DNA from: Pseudomonas orientalis
Lineage (GTDB): Bacteria; Pseudomonadota; Gammaproteobacteria; Pseudomonadales; Pseudomonadaceae
Assembly: GCF_022807995.1 (NCBI RefSeq)
Contig: NZ_CP094351.1
Location: forward strand, 2,325,001-2,389,000
Reading direction: 5' to 3'
DNA: 64,000 bases
Shown here piece by piece: positions 36,660-44,679 of this stretch (its first letter is position 1; every line of letters starts with the position of its first letter). A program made the position numbers and the translations under genes. The notes beneath the pieces were generated by a model. That model worked only from the letters and a program-made list of their open reading frames with translations, did not search any database and was not told the origin of the DNA.

Positions 36660-37865
36660 ATGGCAAACGCCCCGGCGCCCTCGCGTCGCTTGTTGTTTTT
36701 ACTGGTTGCCCTGACGGCGCTGGGTGAAGTCTCGACGCAATTGATCATCCCGGGCCTGGGCGCCATTGAGCAGGCGCTGGCGGCGCCGCAAGGTTCGGCA
36801 CTGATAGCGCTGTCGGCATTTGTTGCTGCGTTTGGCCTGGGTCAACTCGTGTTCGGACCGCTGTCGGACCGTATCGGCCGCCGCCCGGTATTGCTCGCCG
36901 GCCTGACGCTGTACGTGCTGGCGACGCTGTCGATGCTGCTGGTCACTGACATTCAGCAATTTATCGCCGCCCGCGTGCTGCAAGGCCTGGGCGCGTGCGC
37001 CGCGCTGGTGCTGGCGCGCACGGTGGTGCGTGATGTATGGAAAGCCGAGGCGGGCCCGGCCCTGGCGCTGACCATGATCGGCATGCTCTATGCCATTGTG
37101 GTGGCGCCGATGGCGGGCGGCTTGCTGATCAAACTGTTCGGCTGGCACGCGCCGATCATGCTCGCCCTGGTCATCGGCAGCGTGGTGCTGCTGCTGGCGA
37201 TGCTGTTCTTTCGCGAGAGCAACCCTTACCTCGACCCCAAGGCCGCGCACTGGCGCACCCTTGGCGGGCAGTACCTGGACTTGCTCAAGAGCCGCCCTTA
37301 TCGCGCCTACGCGGTGGCTCTGGCCTGCACCTACGGCGCCATGTTTGCGGTGATTGCCGGTTCGTCGGCGGTGTTTATCAACCTGCTGGGCCTGAGCAGC
37401 CTGGAGTACGGCCTCAACTTCGGCCTGATCGTGTCGATGCTGATCGTCGGTTCGACCTATACCCGGCGAAATATCCTGCGCCTCGGGCCGCAGCGGATTG
37501 TGACCATGGGCGTGACGCTGGTGGCCGCAGGCGGGGTGTTGGCACTGCTGATTTATGCGCTGTTCGGGCTCTCCGTGGTGGGCCTGGACATTCCCATAGC
37601 CCTGGCCACGCTCGGCGGCGGGCTGGTATTGCCCGGCGCGGTCACGGGCGGGGTGATGCCCAACGCCCATCGTGCGGGACTGGCGGCCGGGTTGATGGGG
37701 TTCGCGCAGATGTTCGGCGCCACCTGCAGCGGCGTGCTGTTGAGCCAGCTACGCGATGGCAGCGCCACGCCGATGATCGTCATCCAGGCCGCCTTTGCCG
37801 TCACGGCTTTTGTCGCCTTCCACCTGTTGCGTCAACGCGCGCCAAAAGCACTGTCCTGCACATAG
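36660..37865 (+). CDS. MFS drug/metabolite transporter (Bcr/CflA-like DHA1)
   Basis: 401 aa, about 12 hydrophobic segments. The loop 2-3 motif is FGPLSDRIGRRPVLLAG, and the segment-5 region carries ALALTMIGMLYAIVVAPMAGGLL, both typical of DHA1 multidrug exporters. It belongs with the inner-membrane proton-driven Bcr/CflA type by overall look. The ATG follows an AT-poor leader without a strong ribosome-binding site. It is divergent from the RND operon with the palindrome between them, which suggests co-regulation by one repressor. Confidence 0.88.
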   Translation: MANAPAPSRRLLFLLVALTALGEVSTQLIIPGLGAIEQALAAPQGSALIALSAFVAAFGLGQLVFGPLSDRIGRRPVLLAGLTLYVLATLSMLLVTDIQQFIAARVLQGLGACAALVLARTVVRDVWKAEAGPALALTMIGMLYAIVVAPMAGGLLIKLFGWHAPIMLALVIGSVVLLLAMLFFRESNPYLDPKAAHWRTLGGQYLDLLKSRPYRAYAVALACTYGAMFAVIAGSSAVFINLLGLSSLEYGLNFGLIVSMLIVGSTYTRRNILRLGPQRIVTMGVTLVAAGGVLALLIYALFGLSVVGLDIPIALATLGGGLVLPGAVTGGVMPNAHRAGLAAGLMGFAQMFGATCSGVLLSQLRDGSATPMIVIQAAFAVTAFVAFHLLRQRAPKALSCT

Positions 37866-37941
37866 GACGATCAAGGCCGCTTTTGCCGGCTAGTGCTCAG
37901 CGGCCTGGAGACTTATGGTGTCTGCACTTTGGAGGTACACC

Positions 37942-38808
37942 ATGAAAAAACTGATCGGTCTCTACACCAGCCCCCGCGCCCATTGGGTCGGCGACGGCTT
38001 TCCGGTGCGCACGCTGTTTTCCTACGACACCATGGGCAAACACATCAGTCCATTCCTGTTGCTGGACCACGCCGGCCCGGCCGATTTCACCCCGACTGAA
38101 CAGCGTCGTGGCGTCGGACAGCATCCGCATCGCGGCTTTGAAACGGTGACCATCGTCTATGACGGCGAAGTCGAGCACCGCGACTCCACCGGCGCCGGCG
38201 GCAAAATCGGCCCGGGCGATGTGCAATGGATGACGGCGGCCAAGGGCATTCTCCATGAAGAATTTCACTCTGAGGCTTTCGCCCGCGAAGGCGGGGCGCT
38301 GGAGATGGTGCAACTGTGGGTCAACCTGCCGGCCAAGGACAAAATGGCCGACGCCGGCTACCAGACCATTGTTGATGGCGACATCCCGGTGTTGCCGCTG
38401 GCGGGCGACGCGGGGCACCTGCGCCTGATCGCCGGTGAGTTCGCCGGTACCCAGGGGCCTGCCCGTACCTTCACGCCAATTGACGTGTGGGACCTGCGCC
38501 TCAATCCCGGCAGGGCGGTTACGCTGGACCTGCACGCCGGGCGTAACACCGCGCTGGTGATCCTGAGCGGAACCGTGCAAGTCAATGGCGATGAAGTCGC
38601 GCGCCAGGGGCAGTTGGCGTTGTTCGAGCGTGACGGCGACCGTATCACCCTGGAGTCCAACGACGACGCCAAGGTGCTGCTGCTCAGCGGCGAGCCGATT
38701 GACGAACCCATCGTCGGCCATGGCCCGTTCGTGATGAACACCGAGCAGGAGATCCACCAGGCGTTTGCCGATTTCCAATCGGGTAAGTTCGGGCGGATGC
38801 AAGCCTGA
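37942..38808 (+). CDS. Pirin-family cupin protein
   Basis: 288 aa from the ATG with GGAGG six bases upstream. Metal-binding residues of pirins are visible: GQHPHRGFETVTIVYDGEVEHRD (His-His-His plus Glu type), followed by MTAAKGILHEEF. A second cupin half follows. Bacterial pirins include quercetinases and oxidative-stress proteins; which this is cannot be told. It follows the MFS gene by about 76 bases on the same strand, so they may share a transcript. Confidence 0.9.
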   Translation: MKKLIGLYTSPRAHWVGDGFPVRTLFSYDTMGKHISPFLLLDHAGPADFTPTEQRRGVGQHPHRGFETVTIVYDGEVEHRDSTGAGGKIGPGDVQWMTAAKGILHEEFHSEAFAREGGALEMVQLWVNLPAKDKMADAGYQTIVDGDIPVLPLAGDAGHLRLIAGEFAGTQGPARTFTPIDVWDLRLNPGRAVTLDLHAGRNTALVILSGTVQVNGDEVARQGQLALFERDGDRITLESNDDAKVLLLSGEPIDEPIVGHGPFVMNTEQEIHQAFADFQSGKFGRMQA

Positions 38809-39526
38809 AGGCCTGAAGCCTGGTGCAGGCCCTGCGGGAGGGGGCTTGCCCTGAATGCCAGTCTGTTAAGCGTACACCGCCTTCTGTAGGAGCGAGGGGG
38901 CGCCTAGCTCTTGCTCGCGAAAAACGTCAACGATAACGCGTGTTTTCTGAATGAACGCTGTGCCTGTGAGTTTTTCGCGAGCAAGCTCGCTCCTACACAA
39001 CGCAGCCGCGCCCACCCGTAACCACGATGCGCAGCGAGTCGCTTTTGATCTTGATCTTGATCTGCTTTTGATCTCAGGCGCCCCGTTAAACCACGCTGGC
39101 CGAACGCAGGCTTGAATCCGTGGGTAACCCGGCAGGACGCCGGGTTAGCCGCACTGGGCCATGGATGGCCCATTGCGGCGGCCCACGGATTCAAGCCGGA
39201 GAGAGGGCACACCGAGCCCAAGCGAGGTGCCGAGTGGTGGGGCAAGAGCGTTTTGCTTACTTTTGCGCTTTTCAAAAGTGAGCCGCTGTAAAAGCGGAAC
39301 CCTAAGTGGCCGTGACCGCAGAAACGGATATGTACTCGTTCCAATCCAACATCCCGGTCGGCCCTGAGGCCGCCATCGGGGGCAAGCCCCCTCCCACATT
39401 GGACCGACGCGTGTCAGTTAAATAGCTGTCGGCTGGCAGCAAGCCCCCTCCCACATTTTGCCCTGCGCTATACCCGCCAATCCCATTTCATGCGATCTTC
39501 TCGGCATTCGCCCTGGAGTCGCCTGG
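38809..39526. repeat. Repeat-rich intergenic region of 718 bases
   Basis: No gene. In order: a single REP end (38833-38851); a different REPIN family, TGTAGGAGCGAG to its mate (38885-38997), with an internal CGTCAACGATAACG; a dispersed-type element with large inverted repeats around 39060-39300; two more REP ends of the GGGGGCTTGC family (39372-39398 and 39437-39455), both in the same orientation. The pattern is a typical Pseudomonas repeat cluster; the middle element is described separately. Confidence 0.8.
39109..39197. repeat. Candidate three-way-junction repeat element
   Basis: Perfect 16-base arms GGCTTGAATCCGTGGG (39109-39124) and CCCACGGATTCAAGCC (39182-39197) enclose two further perfect inverted repeats: TAACCCGGC / GCCGGGTTA (39125-39147, 5-base loop) and GGGCCAT / ATGGCCC (39156-39171). 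Folded as RNA or single-stranded DNA this makes a closed stem with two inner hairpins. More small hairpins follow to about 39300 (CCGCTGTAAAAGCGG). I recall similar sequences in other fluorescent pseudomonads as dispersed repeats, but could not verify this. Confidence 0.6.
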
Positions 39527-40972
39527 ATGCCCTCATTTATCGCTGATCACCCGATGCTGTGCGCCCTGGCGCTGATCCTGATCGACATCGCCGTATGGCG
39601 CCTCATCACCCCCACGCTGGCCAACTGGAAACTCGCCGCGCGGCTGGTGATCTTCGCGGTGTTCAGCGCAGTGCTGTTCAACGATGGCATGAACCCCATG
39701 CAGGCGGCGCCCTATGTCGACGACACCGCCCGGCACCTGGCGGCCACGGCCTTGCAGATCGGCTGGTGGCTGTTCGCCGCACGCACCCTCACGGTCCTGC
39801 TCGGCGCGGTGATGATGCAACGAGTCGGCCACACCGGACGCTTGTTGCAGGACCTGATGGGCGCGGTGATTTTCCTCATCGCGATCATCGCCGCCATGGC
39901 CTACGTGCTCGACCTGCCGGTCAAAGGCGTGCTCGCCACCTCCGGCGCCGTGGCGATCATCGTCGGCCTGGCGCTGCAAAGCACCCTGAGCGACGTGTTT
40001 TCCGGGATCGTGCTCAACACCACCAAGCCTTACCAGATCGACGACTGGATCTCCATCGACGGCACCGAAGGCCGCGTCACCGACATCGACTGGCGCGCCA
40101 CACGCCTGCAGACCTCCCAAGGCAGCCTGGCGGTGATCCCCAACTCCCTGGCGGCCAAGGCCAAGATCATCAATTTCTCGCGCCCGGCGGACATGTTCGG
40201 CCTGGCGGTCAGCCTGCAAGTCAGCCCCCATGCGCGCCCGCAAACCGTGATCGAGGCCCTGGAGCGGGCGATGCAGGGCTGCCGCGCGCTGTTGGCAAAG
40301 CCGGCGCCCAGCGTGGCGTTCAAGGCCTCGGCCAGTGGCGGCGTGGAATATGAAATCAGTGGCTTCGTGCCGGCCATGGGCCTCAAGCGCGAAGTGCGCA
40401 ACCAGCTTTACGACCTGGCCTTCCGGCATTTGCAGGCGGCGGGCGTCGGGCTATTGTCCGCCACCGAAGGCAGCACGCCGGCCACGGTCTCCGGCGCGCG
40501 GGCACTGCTTGAGCGGTCGTCGATTTTCTCCACGTTGCGCCAGGAAGAAAAAGACACCTTCAGCCAGAACATGACCCTGCACACCTACCGCGCCGGCGAC
40601 ATGATCCTGCCGGCGGGAGAGGTCAGCGATCACCTGTTCATCATCGAATCCGGCGTAATCTCGGTGATGCTGGTCAAGGGCGGCCACCAATTCGAGGCCG
40701 GTCGCATGGGCCCGGGTGAGGTGATTGGCGAATCGGGCATCCTGACCGATCAGGCCACACTGGCGGATTTCACCGCCAAGACCTACTGCACGCTGTATCG
40801 CATCGAAAACGAATACCTCAAGCCTTGCCTGGACGTGCGCCATGACATCGGCGAAGCCATGAAGGCGCTGCTGGACTTCCGTGTGCACGCCGCCCAGGCG
40901 CTGACCGAAGACGCGCCGGTGGTGCCGGTGAAGAAAGGTTTCCTGCAGTGGTTGAGGAGCCGTGGCCTGTAG
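39527..40972 (+). CDS. Mechanosensitive MscS-type channel with C-terminal cNMP-binding-like domain
   Basis: 481 aa from the ATG with GGAG eight bases upstream. Five or so membrane helices are followed by the MscS signature region (GVLATSGAVAIIVGLALQSTLSDVFSGI, then YQIDDWISIDGTEGRVTDIDWR). After about residue 330 comes a cyclic-nucleotide-binding fold (DMILPAGEVSDHLFIIESG, then GEVIGESGILTDQ). This fusion is the bCNG type, a ligand-gated or osmotic ion channel of the inner membrane. In the phosphate-binding cassette the usual Arg (R-x-A) is replaced (TDQATLADF), so cAMP binding is doubtful. It stands alone after the repeat cluster. Confidence 0.9.
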   Translation: MPSFIADHPMLCALALILIDIAVWRLITPTLANWKLAARLVIFAVFSAVLFNDGMNPMQAAPYVDDTARHLAATALQIGWWLFAARTLTVLLGAVMMQRVGHTGRLLQDLMGAVIFLIAIIAAMAYVLDLPVKGVLATSGAVAIIVGLALQSTLSDVFSGIVLNTTKPYQIDDWISIDGTEGRVTDIDWRATRLQTSQGSLAVIPNSLAAKAKIINFSRPADMFGLAVSLQVSPHARPQTVIEALERAMQGCRALLAKPAPSVAFKASASGGVEYEISGFVPAMGLKREVRNQLYDLAFRHLQAAGVGLLSATEGSTPATVSGARALLERSSIFSTLRQEEKDTFSQNMTLHTYRAGDMILPAGEVSDHLFIIESGVISVMLVKGGHQFEAGRMGPGEVIGESGILTDQATLADFTAKTYCTLYRIENEYLKPCLDVRHDIGEAMKALLDFRVHAAQALTEDAPVVPVKKGFLQWLRSRGL

Positions 40973-41065
40973 ATTGGTCACCTGTTCTTCGTCCGGATTG
41001 GCTATTTCTCCAGAGCGCCCAGGTGACTAACCTGCGCACCAACCCCAACGTTCTGGAGCTGCGCC

Positions 41066-41503
41066 ATGCAAACCCGTACCGATTTCTACACCGCCTCCCC
41101 AGACGCCATGAAGGCCATGCTGGCCCTGGAAGCTGCGATCGGCAAACTGTCCATCGAACTGCCGCTGCTGGAACTGGTGCGCCTGCGCGTCTCCCAAATC
41201 AACGGCTGCGCCTTCTGCCTCGACATGCACACCGCTGACGCACGCAAGGGTGGTGAGACCGAGCGTCGCCTGTACACCCTGTCGGCCTGGCGTGAAACGC
41301 CGTTCTTTACCCCACGTGAACGCGCCGCCCTGGCCTGGGCCGAAAGCCTGACCCTGCTCAGCCAGACCCACGCCCCCGATGAAGACTTCAACGCACTGGC
41401 GGCCGAGTTCAGCGCGCAGGAACAGGTCGACTTGAGTGTGGCGATTGCCACCATCAACAGCTGGAACCGCCTGGCGGTGGGTTTTCGCAAGATGCCCAAG
41501 TAA
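41066..41503 (+). CDS. AhpD / carboxymuconolactone-decarboxylase-family protein
   Basis: 145 aa. The peroxidase-type redox motif NGCAFCLDMH (CxxC then His) is clear. Such small proteins act as alkylhydroperoxidases or gamma-carboxymuconolactone decarboxylase relatives; the CxxC form points to thiol peroxidase activity. The gene ends with its stop touching the stop of the convergent TonB receptor (41501-41506). No obvious operon partner; it lies 93 bases after the channel gene on the same strand. Confidence 0.88.
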   Translation: MQTRTDFYTASPDAMKAMLALEAAIGKLSIELPLLELVRLRVSQINGCAFCLDMHTADARKGGETERRLYTLSAWRETPFFTPRERAALAWAESLTLLSQTHAPDEDFNALAAEFSAQEQVDLSVAIATINSWNRLAVGFRKMPK

Positions 41504-43666
41504 TCAGAAATTCACTGATGCACTCACGCGCGCCGTCAACGGTGCGCCCTGGAACAGGTAGTCATCGCCCATGTACTCGCCCGCGTCGCGCCAGTAGCGC
41601 TTGTCGAACAGGTTGTCGACGCTCAGGCGAAACACCGTTTCATAGCCATCGACTTTGGTGGTGTAGCGGCTGCCGATATTGACCACTGCATAATCGCCCA
41701 CCTCTACATTGCCGGTGCGGTTGGCGTATTTTTTGGCGCTGTATTGCACACCGCCAAGCACCGCCAGGCCATTGACCCAGGGCAGCGCATAGTCGGCGTA
41801 CACACTGGCGCGCAGTTTGGGCACGTTGATCGCCTGGTGGTCTTCATAGTCCGGTGTGCCGCTGCCGCTCACCCGTGCTCGAATGGCTGCCACGCTGGTG
41901 GCGATCTGCAGGCGGTCGGTGACCCAGCCATTGGCGGACAGCTCCAGGCCGGTGTTCTTCTGCTGGCCTTGCTGCACGTAGGTGAAGCCGGCAGCTTCGG
42001 GCTTGGCGTACTGATAAGCCTGGCGTGTCTGGAACACCGCGGCGGCGAAGCTGATACGGCGCCAGTCGTATTTCACTCCGGCTTCGAGCTGGCGCGATAC
42101 CGTCGGCGCCAGTGTTTCGTCGGCGTTTTCAGCGAACCAGGGTGCGGTGCCGCCCAGGGACAGACCCTTGCTGTAGGTGGTGTACAGCGAAACGTTTTGC
42201 ACTGGCTTGTAGATCAAAGAGGCCTGGGGCAGGAACACGTACTCTTGGGTGTGGCGTGTCGGGTTGCCGGTGGCGCCGTCGAAGGCTTTTTCATCCAGGC
42301 GCACTTCGCGGCCACCGAGGATGGTCTGCCATTGCTCGTTGAAGCGGATGCGGTCGGTGACGAACAGCCCGTACTGGCGGCTGTCGAGGTTGCGGTGACG
42401 GTCGTTCAACGGCTTGTCGGCTGGGGTAAAACTCGGCACCTGTTCGTCGATATTGGCGGTGCCAATCATCTCGTTGACCGACGTGCGCTTGTCAATCACC
42501 CGGCGAAAGGCGCTGGTGCCGAAGGTCAGTTCATGGCCGATACCGGCGGTGTCGAACAGGCCGGTCATGGCCGCCTGGATTTCATCGTCGCGACGCGTAT
42601 CGTCGGGGCTGCGGTAGTCGTAGACGTCGTAATTGCCTTCGGGGCTGAAGTAGTTCGGCACGCTTGCCGAACTGCAGCTGGTCGAGCCATAGCAGCCCCA
42701 GGCAAACGAGCTGTAATCGTCAATCACCACCTTGCTGCGCGCCGCGCTGATGTTGCCTTTCCACAGATCGCTGAAACGGTATTCGAATTTGCCGTTGAGG
42801 TTCAGCGAATCAATGCCTACCTGCTTGCCTCCGGTCTGATGCCCCAGCAGTTTTTTCGGTGAAGCGTCGTGAGGCACTTCAGTGCCGCCCAGCAATTGAT
42901 AACCCGGCACCGAGCGCTGCTGTTTGTTCTGGTATTCGGCATCCAGTTGCAGCACGGCGTCGGGGCTGATGTTCCAGTCAAAGGCCATGGACACAAAGTC
43001 GCGCTGGCCGTTGGCGTGTTCCACGTATGAGTTGAGGTCCTCATGGGCGACGTTGGCGCGCAGGCCGAATTGCTGCTCGCTGCCGAACCAGCCGCCCACA
43101 TCGGTGGCGATATAACCGCTGCCGCGATCGTCGCTGGATACCGTCACCGAACGCACGTCCTCGGGGCGCTTGGTCACGTAGTTGATCACGCCGCTGGGTT
43201 CGGAAATGCCGCTTTGCAACCCGGCCAGGCCCTTGAGCACTTCGACCTGCTGCTTGTTTTCCAGGGCGACATTCTGCTCGCCGGTAATGGTGCGCCCATT
43301 GATCTTGTAGCTGCTCGCCGCGTTCAGCGAAAACCCGCGCACCACGAAGTTTTCGTAGTAGCCGATGGGCGCGTAGCTGTCGCCCACCGAGGCGTCGTTG
43401 CGCAGCACCTCGCTGAGCAGGCGGGCTTGCTGGTCCTTGATCAGTGCGGCGTTGATCACGCTGATGGAGGCCGGTGTATCGAGCAAGGGCGCGTCATCGA
43501 AGCCACCCACCGAGGCGGTTTCACTGCGATAACCGGACTCATCCTGGCCCTGGACCTTCACCGCCGGCAGTTCGATCTGCGCTGCCAGGCTGTTGCCGAT
43601 GCCACCACTGAGCAAAAGGCCGAGGGCGAAACGTGAAGTGACGACGGGGCGAAAACGCAAAACCAT
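41504..43666 (-). CDS. TonB-dependent siderophore receptor
   Basis: 720 aa. N-terminal signal peptide (about residues 1-29, ending SLAA), then plug with LPAVKVQGQDESGY (TonB-box region), TPASISVINAALIKDQQ, and VLKGLAGLQSGISEPSGVINYVTKRP, then a long barrel ending in aromatic SVNF. It has no STN signalling domain, unlike FpvA, so it is a plain transporter. It resembles ferrichrome/hydroxamate-type receptors, probably for a xenosiderophore; the ligand cannot be read. I found no clear Fur box upstream. It is convergent with the AhpD gene and divergent from the acetoin reductase. Confidence 0.92.
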   Translation of the reverse strand: MVLRFRPVVTSRFALGLLLSGGIGNSLAAQIELPAVKVQGQDESGYRSETASVGGFDDAPLLDTPASISVINAALIKDQQARLLSEVLRNDASVGDSYAPIGYYENFVVRGFSLNAASSYKINGRTITGEQNVALENKQQVEVLKGLAGLQSGISEPSGVINYVTKRPEDVRSVTVSSDDRGSGYIATDVGGWFGSEQQFGLRANVAHEDLNSYVEHANGQRDFVSMAFDWNISPDAVLQLDAEYQNKQQRSVPGYQLLGGTEVPHDASPKKLLGHQTGGKQVGIDSLNLNGKFEYRFSDLWKGNISAARSKVVIDDYSSFAWGCYGSTSCSSASVPNYFSPEGNYDVYDYRSPDDTRRDDEIQAAMTGLFDTAGIGHELTFGTSAFRRVIDKRTSVNEMIGTANIDEQVPSFTPADKPLNDRHRNLDSRQYGLFVTDRIRFNEQWQTILGGREVRLDEKAFDGATGNPTRHTQEYVFLPQASLIYKPVQNVSLYTTYSKGLSLGGTAPWFAENADETLAPTVSRQLEAGVKYDWRRISFAAAVFQTRQAYQYAKPEAAGFTYVQQGQQKNTGLELSANGWVTDRLQIATSVAAIRARVSGSGTPDYEDHQAINVPKLRASVYADYALPWVNGLAVLGGVQYSAKKYANRTGNVEVGDYAVVNIGSRYTTKVDGYETVFRLSVDNLFDKRYWRDAGEYMGDDYLFQGAPLTARVSASVNF

Positions 43667-43754
43667 GGGCAGGTGCCTTAGAGCGCGGGGCGAGGGGCGC
43701 CTAAGCTAGGCATAAGTGCGAGCTTTTACAAGCCTTCGAGCAGGGCTTGCGCGT

Positions 43755-43771
43755 TGAGACAACCCGTCTCA
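43755..43771. promoter_or_regulatory. Candidate AcoR-type operator upstream of the acetoin reductase
   Basis: TGAGAC-AACCC-GTCTCA, a 17-base palindrome with perfect six-base arms and a five-base spacer, 86 bases upstream of the reductase ATG. The same arms and spacing recur between acoR and acoA (46635-46651). That is a strong hint that one regulator, AcoR, binds both. Confidence 0.62.
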
Positions 43772-43805
43772 GGCTCACCACCAATTCCACCGCGACTCGA
43801 CAGCT

Positions 43806-43819
43806 CGGCACGGGCTTGC
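43806..43819 (+). promoter_or_regulatory. Possible sigma-54-like promoter of the acetoin reductase
   Basis: CGGCAC-GGGC-TTGC resembles the -24/-12 pattern (TGGCAC-N5-TTGC), about 40 bases before the ATG, but the spacer is one base short. A one-base-short spacer usually weakens sigma-54 use, so this is tentative. It lies downstream of the TGAGAC palindrome, as a sigma-54 promoter should lie downstream of an enhancer. Confidence 0.35.
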
Positions 43820-43857
43820 GATAGACAACCCTTCCCTCATCGTTTCAGGAGATTGTC

Positions 43858-44637
43858 ATGGGTATCGCAGGTAAAGTCGCGTTGGTCACCGGCGCCGGGC
43901 AGGGCATAGGCCGGGCCATTGCCTTGCGTCTGGCGCGGGACGGCGCCGATCTGGCGCTGGTGGATATCGACGGCGCCAAGCTCAACGCGGTGGCCGCCGA
44001 AATCGCCGCGGCCGGCCGCAAGGCCTCTGTGTTCATCGCAGATGTGTCCAGGCGCGAACACATGGTGGCGGCGGTCGAGCATGCGCACCAGACGCTGGGC
44101 GGTTTCGACATCATCGTCAATAACGCCGGCGTGGCGCAGATCGACTCATTGCTTGAGGTCAGCGAGGAAGAGGTCGAGCGCACCCTTGATATCAACGTCA
44201 AGGGCGTATTGTGGGGCATCCAGGCGGCCGCCAAAAAGTTCAAGGCGCTCAAGCAGAAGGGCAAAATCATCAATGCCTGTTCCATCGCCGGGCATGAAGG
44301 CTTTGCGCTGTTGGGGGTGTACTCGGCCAGCAAGTTCGCCGTGCGTGCCCTGACCCAGGCGGCGGCCAAGGAGCTGGCAAGCGCCGGGATCACGGTAAAC
44401 GCCTATTGCCCCGGCGTGGTGGGCACCGATATGTGGGTCGAGATCGACAAACGCATGGCTCGGATTACCGGGGCGCCGGTGGGCGCGACGTACAAGCAGT
44501 ATGTGGAGGGTATTGCCTTGGGCCGTGCGCAAACGCCGGAGGATGTGGCCGGGTTCGTGGCCTTTTTGGCAGGGCCGGACGCGGACTATATGACCGGGCA
44601 GGCGCCGTTGATCGACGGCGGCCTGGTCTACCGCTGA
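43858..44637 (+). CDS. Acetoin (diacetyl) reductase / 2,3-butanediol dehydrogenase, SDR family
   Basis: 259 aa. It has the NAD-binding GAGQGIGRA near residue 12, NNAGVAQ, the catalytic YSASK motif and the family C-terminus (GQAPLIDGGLVYR). Length and motifs fit BudC-type meso-2,3-butanediol dehydrogenase, which interconverts acetoin and 2,3-butanediol or reduces diacetyl. The ATG has CAGGAG upstream. It sits back to back with acoR and shares the TGAGAC palindrome with it, so it feeds acetoin to the AcoABC complex when 2,3-butanediol is the carbon source. Confidence 0.9.
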   Translation: MGIAGKVALVTGAGQGIGRAIALRLARDGADLALVDIDGAKLNAVAAEIAAAGRKASVFIADVSRREHMVAAVEHAHQTLGGFDIIVNNAGVAQIDSLLEVSEEEVERTLDINVKGVLWGIQAAAKKFKALKQKGKIINACSIAGHEGFALLGVYSASKFAVRALTQAAAKELASAGITVNAYCPGVVGTDMWVEIDKRMARITGAPVGATYKQYVEGIALGRAQTPEDVAGFVAFLAGPDADYMTGQAPLIDGGLVYR

Positions 44638-44679
44638 CAGCGTGGGTCGACTTGCTCGGATGGGAGTCGACCCCTTGCA

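Noticed and set aside
43667..43757. Fur box for the TonB receptor at 41504-43666
   Set aside because: No 19-base match was found in the upstream region, so no call is made, although iron regulation is likely for such a receptor.
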